Made by a program: the position numbers and the translations under genes. From Heliopora coerulea (Eukaryota; Cnidaria; Anthozoa; Scleralcyonacea; Helioporidae), in the NCBI GenBank assembly GCA_030142905.1, contig JASJOG010000137.1:310001-374000 (forward strand): a DNA stretch of 64,000 nt, written 5' to 3'. Within the stretch, counting starts at the first letter, position 1; each line of letters opens with the position of its first letter. The notes under the pieces were generated by a model that was not told where the DNA came from, ran no database searches, and saw nothing but the letters and a program-made list of their open reading frames with translations. This document shows, one piece after another, positions 1-12,984 of the stretch.

Positions 1-487
1 CCGTAAAGAAAGTCGCGAAAATTTCGGGGTTTTTCAGAATATAAATTAACACGGAATTTTCGCTATAAATTTTGTAAGATTTTATTGTATTTACGATTGT
101 AAGGTGTAAAGTATCTGCAATTTATCAGGAGGAGTTAGGCGTTTTAGACTGCATGTAAGTGCTACCTAAAGTACACGGTAACCTTAAATGGCATGATTTT
201 ATTTCCGATTACTGCCATTGTTTTTCATAATTCAGCAAAGTCCAAAAGACGTCCCAACCCATTCAATCCTCTTCAACTTGTTCAATAATTCATGGTTTTT
301 GTCGACGTTCAAGCATCTTACTAGTGTCAGAATATTAGGAATTCAAGCGATCAAGCAGAAACTTACTCAAAGGAGCTATACAAATGGCAAACGTAATGAA
401 AAATCTGGGCATATAACTCAATAGGACAGTAGCTTATTTCCTGTGGAATAATTCAGTCTGTATTTTTACGGTAAGTAGAATACTAAC
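1..487. other. left-edge non-coding DNA, probably receptor intron
   Basis: No coding exon is visible on either strand. On the minus strand this stretch lies directly downstream of the receptor ectodomain exon at 488-763, so it should be intron leading to the transmembrane and kinase exons, which must lie outside the window. Confidence 0.5.
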
Positions 488-763
488 TTCTTTTCCGACC
501 AGAAAAGGTAATATTCATATTGCACAAATCCATCACACACTTGCAAAATGTAAGGTTTCCACTAGCAGCTACACCCTCACACACACTTTCTGATTCCATA
601 CGTTTTCCATCGGAACCAAAGCATCCTCTTTTTGAAACGGTGACATGTCCACTAATATTCCGCCACAATGCAAAACAAACTTCGTCCTTCTCACATGAAA
701 CCACTGTCACATTTCGCTGAGTTCCATTGTAATGTGCACAACGAAGACTACAAACAGGAACAC
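488..763 (-). CDS. type II TGF-beta/activin-family receptor, ectodomain exon (partial gene)
   Basis: This single exon encodes a three-finger ligand-binding ectodomain of the activin-receptor type (Pfam Activin_recp family). Seen directly: a cysteine series beginning VCSLRC, then CEKDEVCFALW, KRGCF, a single VC, and a terminal FCKCVMDLCN box, with NxS/T sequons. The FCxCxxDxCN ending matches type II receptors and resembles TGFBR2-like forms more than the CCC form of BMPR2. I place the acceptor at 764-765 and the donor GTTAGT at 487-482. Both junctions are then phase 1, the same phases as the ectodomain exon of the complete receptor at 22-36 kb. Membrane and kinase exons must lie left of position 1. 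The signal-peptide exon should lie to the right but was not found. Type I is less likely, since type I ectodomains normally end CCxxDxCN. Confidence 0.8.
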
Positions 764-2962
764 CTACAAATATATCAAAACAGTGAATGCATTATTAGTA
801 AATGAATTATTAATCGGTGTTCCAAAAGACGAAACAAAAAAAATAGCTGGAGGATATGTGGACGTTCGTCAAGCTGGTTTACTGACCAAAACGATTCCTG
901 TGTCCAATGAGAGGATCATAATGCCAACCTTCTCTTTACTGGTGAGGCGCCCTGACCACTGAGATACAGAAACTCATATAGCGAGCTAAGGTGCAAGTTC
1001 GAGATATTGCGAGTTAGCCACCTAATGATAATGTGAATGGACGATCTGAATGCTAAACACAAACAGTGCGCATGTGGAAGGTTGGTGCTATTACGGATGT
1101 GTGGAAGTTTATATTCATTGCACATTGTAATTGTAACAACTATGGATCCCACAACAAGAATACGATTCAAAAACACTGACAAAAGCGGATTGTCTCGAAA
1201 TGTGCATTGCCATCCAAAAATGCATCCGTGTAAACTTAGCCAAACAACCTCAACAAAGCCAACAAAAAAAGGTCACAGACGTTAAAGGCGTGGGACAGTT
1301 TAAAAACAAAATGTTCCTGAAATGAATTTATCTTGTTTCCCCACCGGATATCTTGCATAATTTAGAAATCACAGAAATACGAGGCAAAGTGTAGCTCAGC
1401 ATACATGAATAGGTTTAGATGGGCACTATCTACGTCTGGGGTAAATTTTCGATGGCAAAAGAAAAATGGCCTATGACGACCAAAATTTGAAATGTTCAAA
1501 GACATTTTTGTCCTTGCAGCTGAAATTTTAAACATAACCTTTGGAAATTATAAAGGAGTAGCCCGCCTTGTTTCTTTTCAGGCCATCCTTTTGCCCTTGG
1601 TTATTTCTACAGACCACCCTTGTGCCTTTTCTACGCAGTTTCCGGTTTATCTAGTTCTCTGACTGTGCAGTCTGCAATTTTATGTATACAAGCATTCTTT
1701 TCGGGATGAGCCAGCAGTGAATTGTTTTACATTGACAGGTTACAAACGAACTTGAATCACCAATGACATTTTTTGGCTGAGTGCTATCTTTAAACTTTAT
1801 CTCGTTTGTTAGAAAATACCCGCGCAGCACTCCATTTTTGATATTACTATGAAGAGAAAGGTCGAGTTTATGAAGCTAAAGAAGACTCACGTTGAATGTC
1901 AAGCTTTAGCAAAACCAAACTTCACAAATTTCGGCAGAATATACAGAGAAGATCCATTCTCACAACGGAATACAGAAATATTTAGTAAGGCCATAGGTTT
2001 CGTCGCTAAACATACATCTTCACGGAAACAATTTACATCATATACTGTAACAAGTTTAATGCGAATCAAATTAAGTCGATAAACAAATCACATCAGAACT
2101 AAAACTAAAAGTTAAAGAAAGAAAACCAGTGGAGAGGTGGTGAGAAAGAGGTAGAGTTGATCGAGGTGAGAGAAGTCAGTCGTAACAGATAAAGAGGAGC
2201 GCATCCTATATTCCCCCTCAGTGAAGGCTTGAGTTTATGCACTTCTTTCCTTTGCCGGTGAAGAAAACGGGAATTACTAACGCAACTCTTAAATTCAATA
2301 CCGATTTTTCAAATTTCAACAAGGCTGATTAAATTTCTTTAATGTCCAACGAAAATTCATTAATAACACAGAATTATTTATCTCGCTTAAGTGAAAGGAA
2401 AATGCACAAATCGTGTGGGTTAAATAGGAAGTTCATTAACAAGTTACAAACTGCGAATGACGTTGAACAATAGCCATCGTTGTTGGCTCGTGATCTTGGG
2501 GAAAGTGGCCAAACGATCTACGATTTGTTACACCTCATCATTTATCAGACAAAATGTTTGACCGAAATCAAACATTCACTCAATTTACATTGCTGGACCA
2601 ACAAAAGTTAGCCAGTGGTGTACCACAATTTACATGCTTAGCTGGATCTTGACGTGGCACATTCTGATACACAAAATCATTTGGGGGACGGAAGCGTGGC
2701 TCGCGATGTCTGGCTTTCATCTAGGGAGTATCGAACGCAGCTCTTAATTGTAGCTAGAACAAAACTTGGGTTGTATAACTGTACCTAAACGCCCGGCATA
2801 CTTTCGCCGTGTGCAGTCGTACTTCTCAAAAAATGGAGTACATAGTTGCCGATTCTGAACGTTGTAGAAAAAGTGTAAAGGTAGTACTCTGCCAGTGGTG
2901 CAACTAGGTATTCGGGGCCCTGTGGGATTATCTGATGGGCTCTATCCGACTCGATTCCGACG
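764..2962. other. non-coding interval with a decayed tRNA-SINE copy
   Basis: No gene is recognised. Positions about 925-1005 resemble, in minus orientation, the tRNA-derived SINE seen at 57.7-58.2 kb, including the shared stretch gagctaaggtgcaagttcga, but the tRNA-like part is heavily mutated. The remainder shows nothing that can be assigned. Confidence 0.45.
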
Positions 2963-3329
2963 CAGGGCCGCCGAGAGGTTTTGTGGGGCCTGGGGCCCAA
3001 AATATCGATTTGGGGCCCTTTATGACGTCATATATATAAATGATAAATCAGTGACGTAATTATGGAGCTGAAGAGGGCCTTTACAAAATTTGCGTTAGGA
3101 GCCCCCGTCTCCTTTTTGGGTTCCAACGCTCTGAAACGCTGTTTCCCTGCATTTTGAAGACAGTAACCATTGCTCTAACCCAACTGCCGTCTGTTATGTC
3201 ACTGTCTGTAATCTTTGTTACGTCAAAAATGTAAAGCTCAAACATTTTAGGGGGCCCCTATCAAGTAGGAGCCCGGGGCAAGTTGCCCCCTGCGCCCCCC
3301 TGCCCCCCCCCCCCCTCTCGGCGGCCCTG
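2963..3329. mobile_element. hAT-like MITE with 8-bp target-site duplication
   Basis: The ends are inverted repeats: CAGGGCCGCCGAGAGG at the left and CCTCTCGGCGGCCCTG at the right. The element is flanked on both sides by ttccgacg (2955-2962 and 3330-3337). An 8-bp duplication plus CAGGG-type ends is the usual signature of the hAT superfamily. At 367 bp with no transposase frame it is non-autonomous. The interior is GC-rich near the ends, with long runs of C near 3295-3315. Confidence 0.85.
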
Positions 3330-4498
3330 TTCCGACGATACGTAAGACGTATGGGTGGCAATTTGAAGATATTAGGATAAACAAAAGTGATTCATATTTA
3401 TTATTATTATAAAACTGACGCTTGAATCGCCTGATACTATTTGGCTCAAAAAGTTATGTTACTATTAACTACTAGAATACGGAAGCAGCTAACAGTTTAG
3501 CTTTAAAACACCAAGAATCGAATCACAGATACACATAAATAGATCGACTATTAAAGAGGTGGTGGATGAAACATTAGCCTTAATGTGACAGTTCGATCTT
3601 GCTGCTAATTGAAAATACAGTAAAACTCGCCCAAGTCGGACTTGCTAAACTTCTCGGTTCTTTGAAAAGCCATGGGCAGATCGACTATCACTCGGACTTG
3701 GCATGATGTCCCGTAATTCAGCAACAACATTAAAGTAGAACCTTATTTAGACGGATTGACATCTCAACAGACAACTACGTCTTGGCGCCATTTTAGCGTT
3801 TCTCGTGAAGGATACTTGAAACCGTGAGACATCACTCTTACAAAGCTGGCACAATTCGCATCCGCGTTTTGCGTGTCTTCTTTCGTTCCGTCAATCAACG
3901 TTCTACACCAGTTACCACCAAAATGTTTCACTCCGAAGTCTCAAATGTTTCAAATTGAGAAAAAAACTTAAAATCCTGTGGACGACCAGCTTAAAAAGCT
4001 CATAGTAACCAAAGTAAACGATATCATCTGATACGGTTGCTACGGTAAATTTTATGACACTTTTCCAAATAAATTAATATGTTGAAGCAAACTATTGAAA
4101 TATTGTAAAAATAAGTTGAGGGGGGGTGTGAAAAGTTAGCAAAATTTCAATTCAGAAGTGCAAATAGATTGTTTTAAGAAATTTTGAAAATTTCTGCAAA
4201 TTTTAGGGTTAACTACCACCTTAAGTATAAACATCATTAACTTGTGGTAGTTGTCAAATTAGGCACTTTTCTGTTATCATAATAACAATAGCAGTCGAAC
4301 TTTGCCATATGTTCATAATTACCACAACGAAAACGCGTTATCGGCATTCTTCAGTGAACCTTTCTGAAATTAGCTTGAGATATTTTAGTGAAGAATAACA
4401 TCGCGAGAATAAACGTAGTCCAGATAATTTGTTGAAATAAAAATTTTGAACATTAGATATGTACTTACAGTTATCCTGTCCGTTTTATTTACCAATTT
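3330..4498. other. unassigned non-coding interval
   Basis: AT-rich sequence with a short (ATT)n patch near 3398-3410. I see no exon, RNA gene or clear transposon boundary. Confidence 0.4.
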
Positions 4499-4690
4499 TA
4501 ACTCATTATGGAGCAAGGGCACACTCGATCATTTTACTCTGGTTAATGCCAGACAATTTTACTCGTCAAGGGGACAAGCCTGCCCCTTAATGAGTAAACA
4601 GCAATCTTCTTAACCCATTAAGGGGCAAGGGCATTCTCTCTCATTTTACTCTGGCTAACGCCAGACGATTTTACTCGTCAACGGGATGAG
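4499..4690. repeat. two tandem copies of a dispersed repeat, period about 112 bp
   Basis: Two related units start at 4499 and 4611. Each contains a cattttactctgg..gccagac.attttactcgtcaa pattern. Related fragments occur at about 22975-23050, 50040-50110 and 50985-51090, so this is a dispersed family duplicated locally in tandem. No coding content. Confidence 0.6.
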
Positions 4691-6429
4691 TCCTGCCTAA
4701 AAGAAATTTAGTGAAGCAAAATCCAAAGATTTTAGACTGGCACTAACACAGACCATGTCTTTGTAATACAATAACAACTTGAAATGACTGATATCTAAAC
4801 ATGAATGTCTTTCAATATATAGTAACCAGTCCCTCAATTAAAAATTACCCGAGGAAGCCACCTAACTATAATTACTTCTTCACCAATCTAGAGAAATCAA
4901 GCTCAAAAGAATGGATCCTAGATGAGATAAATCAGCTAGGACAGTCAGAAATGGAAGCACAAGAATGCTTCATCCATGTATGCAAGTGTGAACCTGGTAG
5001 ACTAGTCTTAGTTGATGTGACAAACAGGCAGCCCAACGTTAAGCCATCAAGATTCCAGTATCAAAAATTTTCTGTAGGGAAAGTCCACTGTTGTTTTCAC
5101 CAAAGATCCTTTTGATCATCCTCCCCAAATTGTTGCTTCATTAGGTGTCTAAGTTTGCTAAAGTTTTATTATATTGACAAGACGTGTTTGCAAGTATACA
5201 GTATGTATTGAGAGGGAAACAAATAAGTAACAAATAAAAGGTACTATACAATGACATCTTGATTTCAGGTTTGACAAGAAAATAGAGTAGGGATGGGGAA
5301 TTTGCCAAACATAATCCAACTATACAGGGGACATTCACACTGTTTGCCAATTCATTGTTGGAAATCTAATGAAGGACATGGCCATTAAAAAGCCATTTTG
5401 GTGCAAAGACTGGTCAAACCCTCAATCTCCAGCAATAGTTTGAACACCATGTGAATTCTGTACATTTTTTCACAAACTTTTCACCAAGGTTTTGATAGCC
5501 CTATCTATTATGCTTGTGATCTTGCCTTTATTTACATTTTAAATAGCAGGAATGCTAGCAATATGGAAGCATCTAAATACTGTAAAAATAATTTTCTTTT
5601 TTTTTCTAATCCATGATTCACAAATCAAATTTTGATTTTCACAATCAGAACTTTAGAAAACTTAAGCAAAATTATGAATCAGAATTTTCTACTTTGGCTA
5701 GTGTACTGTGGTAGTTATGATTCTTTGGTATACTGGGTTAGCTGCAAGATATTTTTTGATCACATAGTAGGAGAACTGAACATACATGTATATACTCATA
5801 TTGAAAATTTGACATATTTCTTCATAAAATTAATCCAGACACCATCAAATTTGTCTGGTATGCAAACTTTTTGTGCAATTACTCAGGCTAATAAACATGC
5901 TGATTGCCTAAGGAAGCCTGTAAACATGCTGCAAAGAAGTGGCAAATAATTTGAATTTGATTTGAATTCAATGTGTGGAAAAAGGTCTTACCGATTGTAA
6001 TCTCTCACTTGAGTGCAGAAATGTCCTTGACACATTTGAAATTCTGCTCATTACCCCTTTCACCATTGTCAAATTGGAACATGAAAGTAAATCCTTCCAT
6101 AACATCAGCTAAAAGTTTTGGAATAACTACCCAGTAAAACACCAAAACTAAATGATGGCACAGCACAAAATTTCTTGATGTTACACCATTTATAATGCAA
6201 GATTTAGAAACTGGAATGATAGATGAGAACCATCATTTCAGACAAGATATTTCTGCATGTTGTTTTTGTAAATGAGGAATAAGTTAAATGCTACATTATA
6301 TTTTGCTTAAATTCTAAAAATCCTATTATTGTTGTTATTAACACTGTAGTATAATCTCTGTAATTGAGCTTTAAAATACCTGAAAAATCACATATCCTTT
6401 ATCAATAATTTATTCAAACCCTGAATAAT
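4691..6429. other. interval with two unassigned open frames
   Basis: Open frames at 4801-5115 (104 codons, plus) and 5632-5949 (105 codons, plus) have no motif I recognise and no convincing splice context. They could be transposon remnants or chance frames in AT-rich DNA. No function is proposed. Confidence 0.3.
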
Positions 6430-6720
6430 AATAATAATATCAAGGAAGCAATGAGAACAAAGTCACAGGAGTATCAGCAGCTGGCATTCAAAACCATAGA
6501 AAAGAGAAGAAGGTACAGAGTGGAAGTAGTGCCAGTAATAATTGGATGCCTGGGAGGTGGTGTCAAAGATGCAACAAGAGCAGTGAGAAAGATTATTGAA
6601 GATGAGGAAAGTGTGATTAGGATAATCACTACAATGCAGAGGATGGTGCTTTCTGAGGGGGAAACAATAATTAGGAAAGTGCTTGGCAGAGTAATACAGC
6701 CAGAGTAGTGAATGTACAGC
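6430..6720 (+). mobile_element. LINE 3' end, C-terminal ORF remnant (family A)
   Basis: A frame of about 85 codons contains YRVEVVPVIIGCLGGG followed by a region ending in IIRKVLG. It resembles the extreme C-terminus that follows the restriction-like endonuclease of R2/R4-type LINEs, where a VVGALG-like segment and a final RKVLE segment are usual. It begins next to an (AAT)n patch and is strongly 5' truncated. The family differs from its three neighbours at 6.8-10.2 kb. Confidence 0.55.
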
Positions 6721-6839
6721 CAAAGTGCATCAGCCTTAATGTGAACCTATGGGAACACCTATACCACAGTTACCTCCCAGCAATATTTGGTGGGAGGGAA
6801 TAATGGCTAGAATATGAACTGGCTAATGGAAACATAATA

Positions 6840-7560
6840 ATAACCACATGGAGGTGGGTGAAGAAGGCCAATCTAAAGGTGGAAACAGAGGCACTGATAT
6901 GTGCCACAACACAGCAGGCATTAGATACTGATTATGTCAAAAAACATTGATAAAAATGGAGAATCTCCATTATGTACAATGTGTGGAAAAAAGGAGAAAG
7001 TGTGCATCATATCACAAGTGAATGCAGCATGTTAGCATTGAAAGAATACAAAAGGAGACATGATAATTGAGCTACAATGATACACTGGAACACTTGTGGA
7101 AAATACAAACTTTCGAGGACAGAAAAATGGTATGAACACCAACCTAATAGAATGATTGAGTCAGAGGAGGTCGAGCTATTATGGGATTTTAACATACAGC
7201 GTGACAAGGTTATAGAAGGAGAAGGCCAGACATAGTGACAGTAGAAAAACAAGAAAAGATTTGTAAAATAATAGATGTACATGTAGCAGTGCCCAACAAC
7301 AGCAGGGTGCAGTATATGCAAAGGAACAAGAAAAAATAGAAAAATACCACGAATTATGATGAGAAGTTGCAAGGTTGTGGAAAGTGAAGAAGGTTGAAGT
7401 GATTCTGGTGAAGGGAGGAGCATTGGGAACAATTAAAAATAGGACATAATTGTGGCTGAAGGAAATAGGAATTAAAATGAGAGTGGAAGTTATGCAGACA
7501 ACCATTTTACTAGGGACAGCTAAAACACTAAGGAAAGTGCTTGATGGTTGAAACTGGATG
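6840..7560 (+). mobile_element. decayed RLE-type LINE 3' end (family B, copy 1)
   Basis: Six-frame reading shows scattered homology to the copy that follows: ETEALICAT, SPLCTMCGKK (start of the CCHC knuckle), EVELLWDFNIQ and KIIDVHVAVPNNSRV. Many stops and frameshifts break the frame. These segments correspond to the zinc knuckle and the PD-(D/E)xK endonuclease of LINEs with a restriction-like endonuclease. It is a dead, 5'-truncated copy. Confidence 0.6.
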
Positions 7561-7599
7561 AGACAGTATTAATCTGGGGACTTTGGTCATACATTATTA

Positions 7600-8360
7600 C
7601 CTGCTCCTTAGGCAATTATACTGGCAAGTTAATTGCCTGTGTAAAGAAGATAATAATAATGAGAAGAAGAAGAAGAAAAACAGTGATTTAAAGGCAGAAA
7701 CAGAAGCTCTTATCTGTGCTGCACAAGAACAGCCATTAAGAACTAACTACATCAAGTTCAACATGGATAAGACTGTTGAATCACCTCTATGTCAAATGTG
7801 TGGTGAAAAACGAGAAAGCGTGGGGCATTTGATTAGCAGATGCAAAAGGGCTGCTCAAAGGGAATATAAAAGACATGATAACATGGCAAGAATAGTCCAT
7901 TGGACATTATGTAGGAAATATGGCTTGGAGTGAGCAGCTCATTGGTATGATCATGCCCTGAAAGGAGTGGTGGAATCTGGTGAGATAAAGGTGCTATGGG
8001 ATTTCATGATACAGTGTGATCATCACATAGAATGTTGAAAACCTGATATAGTTGTTGTGGAGAAAGAAGAAAAGAAATGCTTAATTGTTGACATTGCCAT
8101 CCCTGATGATAAGAATGTTGGAGCAAAAGAAGAGGAGAAGGTTAAGAAGTATGACAAGTTAAACTGGGAAATTAAATAGTTGTGGTCAATGAAGAGGTTA
8201 GATTTAGTATCAGTAGTTATTGGAGCACTCAGTACTGTGAACAAGAAGCTGGAAAAATGGATAGATAGGATAGGAATAAAACTTAATATAGAACATCTCC
8301 AGAAGATTTCAATTTTGGGAACAGCAAGGATATTAAGAAAGATCATAGAAAGTTGAATGG
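7600..8360 (+). mobile_element. RLE-type LINE 3' end (family B, copy 2)
   Basis: It starts with ETEALICAAQEQPLRTN and a CxxC..HxxxxC zinc knuckle (CQMCGEKRESVGHLISRC) and stops at 7933. It then continues in another frame with KPDIVVVEKEEKKCLIVDIA, the endonuclease core, and ends VIGALSTVNKKLEKW...LGTARILRKIIES. Stops within the body show it is inactive. It lies head to tail behind copy 1. Confidence 0.75.
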
Positions 8361-9229
8361 ACCAATGTCACCCTAGACTACTGGTTTCATAGTTGAAATA
8401 GTACTCCTGGTAGTCAGATGTTTAAGCAGAGGTTTAAAGACACTGGAAGACCAGATAAAGAAGCTGATAAAAGAGAAATCTCAACAGCAAAGGGTGGTAA
8501 GAGAAATGCAAAGACCACAATAATTGAGAGTGAAACTATCTAAAGGAAGACTATGTCTGGAATGGTGGAGGTAGAGTAGACTATAGCAAAAGATAACAGA
8601 TGTTGGTATCTTTAGGTTTTGGTCCATAGACATGAGTTCTATGTGACAACAACAACAAAAGTAGATTCTAGCTAATAATCTGGCTACAAAACCTAATATA
8701 CATATCTCTGAATACTTTAATGCTACATTTTATTTTTTTGTGGAACTGTCTGGTACAACAATTCCATTAAAAAAAAATTCTTCTTCCATAACTGAAACAA
8801 AATGGGAAGCAATCTTGTTTTGCTCAAAATCCAATAGTGCAGGATATTCTCAGGAAGAGGGGCTAATCATGTTGTGAATAAAATACTATCCCCCTGTCAG
8901 GTATATGCTAGCAATAATTAATAGTAGTTATTTAGGTAGAACCTTTTCTTTCAATTGAAGAATTCATTTTCTAATGCTGCTTTATCCAAAATAAGTTGAC
9001 TTTTAAATCCAAAGCATTCTAGGCTGTATTCATTAAATTATGATACTGAAATACTTATTTGAATGCAAATTTTTTACATTGAAATTTTATCATTCACAGT
9101 AGGACAGTTACATGTAGGTGCCATGTTTGAGGTGCAGGATTGCTGGTTATAACCAGATCACATTGCCATTTACTTGCCCACAATGACTTAATAAACTTCA
9201 GTGCATTATTTATCTGCTTTTACTAAAAT
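8361..9229. other. unassigned interval between LINE ends
   Basis: AT-rich sequence. The first about 250 bases may be 3' untranslated sequence of the preceding LINE. No gene or clear element boundary is seen. Confidence 0.35.
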
Positions 9230-9650
9230 ATGTATGAGTTAAGTAACTCAACAATCACAACAAACACATCAACGATGTTTCCTCATAATGCCGATGTACA
9301 TTCTTCAGTAACTAGATACAGACATATTGATATGGTTTGGCCACATTATAATGAGAATGATGGTGGAAGAAAATTTATGGTATTGGCTATTAAATCTTGG
9401 AATTCTTTATTGCCAGCACTACATAAAAGTTCTCTCCTTTATTTTAAGAATACTTTAAAGAAATCATTTTTAGACAAATATAAATCTGTTGACCATTTTA
9501 ATTTCTAGTAACTCATATTTATGTAAATATTAGATTTTTAATATTTTTCTATTACTCAATAGTAGTGTAGTTTGAGGGCCAGTAGTTCTTCAGTTTGTAA
9601 GAACTGTCATCTGTTACCTTCATAAAATAAAGTTTATTATTATTATATTA
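9230..9650 (+). mobile_element. LINE 3' end with C-terminal RT-protein segment and 3' tail
   Basis: A 92-codon frame contains GGRKFMVLAIKSWNSLLPAL and a closing YFKNTLKKSFLD segment. This is the typical C-terminal signature of many CR1/L2/RTE-like LINE proteins (K-x-W-N-S-L-P followed by F-K-x-x-L-K). The stop near 9506 is followed by about 110 bases of untranslated sequence and an aataaagtttattattatta tail, as expected for a 3' terminus. The 5' part is missing. Confidence 0.6.
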
Positions 9651-9724
9651 TCTTTCACAGCTTATGTCACTAGTATTTAATTTTCCCTCAAAAGCTGGCT
9701 ACAACTAGTAGCCTAAGGTTACGA

Positions 9725-10205
9725 GTTTTTCAGCTTTCCAAGCTCCTTCTCAGTATTCTTGCTGTTCTAAGCAATGCTGTGTTTTGGAGAAGTTCTACTC
9801 TCATATGTACATCCACTTTTTCAATCCAATTATCCAGTTGCCTACTAACTGCTCCCAAAGCACCTACTACAACTTGTATTACCTCACTTTTCCTCACCAC
9901 CCACATCCCTTTTATTTCCCTTTTCAGGTCGTCATACTTTTCCATTTTCTCTAATTCTTTTTCTCTAATTCTTTTTCACCAATTCTACTGTCTCTTGGAA
10001 CTGCAATGTCTATAATCTTGCACTCCTTTTTCTTCTTCAACACCACCACAATATCAGGTCTTCTACACTCAATTAGACTATTGTATTGTATATTAAAGTC
10101 CCATAGAATCTTAACTTCACCTGATTCAATGACTCCATTTGGTTTATTATGATTACTATTATTTATTATTATTATTATTATTACCAGTATTATTATTAAT
10201 GGCAA
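9725..10205 (-). mobile_element. RLE-type LINE 3' end (family B, copy 3, minus strand)
   Basis: Two overlapping frames give, in order, NGVIESGEVKILWDFNIQ, RRPDIVVVLKKKKECKIIDIAVPRDSRI and then EVIQVVVGALGAVSRQLDNW...LRTARILRRSLES. RPD plus the IIDIAVP strand form the restriction-like endonuclease core. The frame changes near 9948, in a duplicated attctttttct stretch, so the copy is broken. An (ATT)n patch sits at its 5' side. Confidence 0.75.
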
Positions 10206-12569
10206 TACATCAGAATTTTAAATAATTCGTAAGTTTGCAAAGTTACTGATGTGATACTTCACCTCTTAAAATAACACTTCCAATGGACTTGAGTATAAAA
10301 CCATGGAATTTTAAAGAAAATAACTCATTTAGCCAGAGTGAAAATAAGAGCTGGCATATGTGAGCGTGCACCAGTATTTTTGCACCCCCTACAAGATGAC
10401 AGAAAAGCCTTGAAAAGTTCTACTGCATTAGTTGAAATTGGATGTGATAGAAGGCAAACGAATAAAATTTGGTAATATGATGAGACACTGATACATTGCT
10501 GACAAACCAGGTTTCAAGGTTCTTTACAATTGCACAGGGCAAAATTTCAATAATATTACATTGCATGTACTGATTTTGGAAAGCTGCTGACATTTCTGAA
10601 CTCTGACATCACTGGACTTTTACAGTCACTGATCACAGTTTACCTGTGAGCATTCTGCTAGAAACATACCTTTGACATACTGTAATCTTGAAGCTTGTAA
10701 TGCAATTGCAATGCAGTCACATAGTCAGGTCCAGCAGATGTACTATACATTATTTTGCATGCCTTGCTCCAGAGTTTCACAGTCAGAAAATTCTGTTGAT
10801 ACTACAATATGTTTAACCTTTACTTTCAAGAGTATAAAAATTCTTTACTAACTTTCAATTAATTTGACAATCAATTATGGAGTGCTCAGTGTAGACAAAC
10901 AACTGTAAACAAGCATCCAAGTTGAAAAATGACATGGGTATATTGTCTGAGCTCTTAATAGTATTAATTTGCTCCCTGTTTTCCTCCGAATGCAGACAAT
11001 GTGGCACCGCACTTCCACTTATAATGACTTTATGCAAACAGACTGGTGCTAACTGTTTGCTACATGGCTGCCAACACTTATATGGCTGCCAACACTTATA
11101 TGGCTGCCATACAGCAGTACTTATACTTTGTGCTGTGCATATTATTTAGGATTTCTATCAACAAGTCTTAAAGGATAAACGTGCACAGCTCCTTGTATAA
11201 AACTCAGGTCTGATGGTAAATTGCTCTTCTGAGTCTAGAGACTACTCGTCGGAAATCTTACCGAATTGGAACAAGCCTGAAGACTTTTTACTTTAAATGT
11301 GTTCTTACCCGAACCGAACTGAAAACAGAACAGTGAGCAACGTGTATTTTAAAGATTACACGCAGTATAACATTAAATGATAACAATTGCTTCGGCGAAC
11401 TAGGCCGACTGCCTTCACTGCATTACAGAATAAAAACCAGGCAAGGAATAAACCTAGACATAAGCATGGGGGAAAACTAATGATTATGGCAACACAAGCG
11501 TCAATTTGAACTAACTGAACTGAATCAAGCGAGACCCTTTAAACACATGATTCTATAAACATGTCGATCACCTACATCGTTGGCTCTTATGAGAAACATT
11601 CATAACACCGCATTCTTAACGCTGTGTATTTTTTTAACACTCATCTCAACGCAAAGCGACGCCAGTACAATGGTAATAACAAAATAGTAAATAAAAGATC
11701 CTGACTACAAGCCATCGTTTTAGGAATCCAACTTATTTGTCCTGTCGGAATCGTAATACTTTTTAGCGCGTTCTATGCAAAGGTCCTCGACTGTAATTCA
11801 CAGAAGAACCTCCATCGAACTACCGACGAGCGGAGACCTTTTTTTTCCACGATCAAATGAAAATACACGATCACGTACATGCGCCATTCTCAATGATACA
11901 TATTTGAGTAAGCTTGGTCATGTATTAATAATGTAGAAGTGTTATTCAGTTAAAACTGGATTTATAAAGGCAAGCCAGAACTGAACTCATGAATAGACTA
12001 ATTCAGTGTTGATGCCCTTAAGAATTCTTTAAGTCTTCGAGTGAAAGGATACAGGCAATCAATTTATATGACAATCAAGCAAAAACGTAAACTCGACCCG
12101 TCTTTATGTACTTTTAAAACCGTTTCAAAGGTAACAGCATATACCCACAAGAACTGGGAATTATGCGCTTTGCCAAATTATTCAATTGAAAAATCAGGAC
12201 ATTGCGAAGTATGTACCTTCGGCTTTACATATAGTCTTGATTCTATCACCAATACCATGTACAAGTTTAAATGTTTCGCTTACTTACCAAAATGAAGAAA
12301 GAACATACTCAGAAATACTGACCCCAACGTGAACCTCCAAATATGAAAGACCGATTCGGCTGTCATCTTTAAGTCTCCTTTATAAATATTCTGCACACCT
12401 AAACTCGGAGTAGTTACTGCAAATGAAATTCTGAAGTAAGCTATGAGCCAGCGTCACGCCGAGTAAGGAAAATAACAAAGCCCGGATGTCACACACTGCG
12501 CAACTCCAGATTGTTGCTGGCAGACCTAAGCTGGAGATCCTTAGTTGAACCCAGTAAGCTCTAAGACCC
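10206..12569. other. non-coding interval with an 18-bp tandem repeat
   Basis: At about 11064-11110 the unit tggctgccaacacttata is repeated two and a half times. No exon or RNA gene is recognised elsewhere in this stretch. Confidence 0.45.
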
Positions 12570-12729
12570 CGTTCACACGATGCCGGTACGAAATGAAACC
12601 GTAACAAAATAATTACGGTTAGGCTTTGCGTTCACACGATACCGGTATGAAAAAACATGAAACCGTAATGCTAACCGTAATGATTTGAAACTGTAATGAA
12701 ACTGTACCTCTACCGGCATCGTGTGAACG
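12570..12729. mobile_element. MITE-like inverted repeat, CGTTCACACGATGCCGG termini
   Basis: CGTTCACACGATGCCGGTA at 12570-12588 is repeated in reverse complement at 12711-12729. A third, direct copy with one change lies at about 12631. Between them are several aaaccgtaatg / ggttacgg motifs in both directions. The structure is a short non-autonomous inverted-repeat element without a coding frame. The exact duplication flanking it is unclear. Confidence 0.6.
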
Positions 12730-12984
12730 CCTTACCGTAATAATTTCATCACGGTTTCACGAAACTTTTTTCGGCGCCAAAACGTACAGGTTAAATGAAG
12801 TGAGAAAGCGGGAATTTACAAACAAAAAGATAAAAATGAAGTTAGCAAAGCTAATAGGTGGTTCTACTGGTGATTTTTTTGTGTTTGTGCAGTGCATTAC
12901 ATTTTAATTTATCTTTATTGCAAAAATATCTGACGGACTACACAAAGAAACGGCGATTTTTAATATTTTTATTGCAACTTGGTA

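Noticed and set aside
916..1182. Hydrophobic minus-strand frame next to the left receptor exon
   Set aside because: It has no ATG at its start and overlaps a decayed SINE.
5141..5257. Possible signal-peptide exon (minus) for the left receptor
   Set aside because: A hydrophobic N-terminus is present from 5257, but the only phase-compatible donor (GTATAC) is poor and nothing links it to the exon at 763.
7007..7505. Long minus-strand frames of 108-141 codons
   Set aside because: They lie antisense to a decayed LINE whose plus-strand homology is clear.
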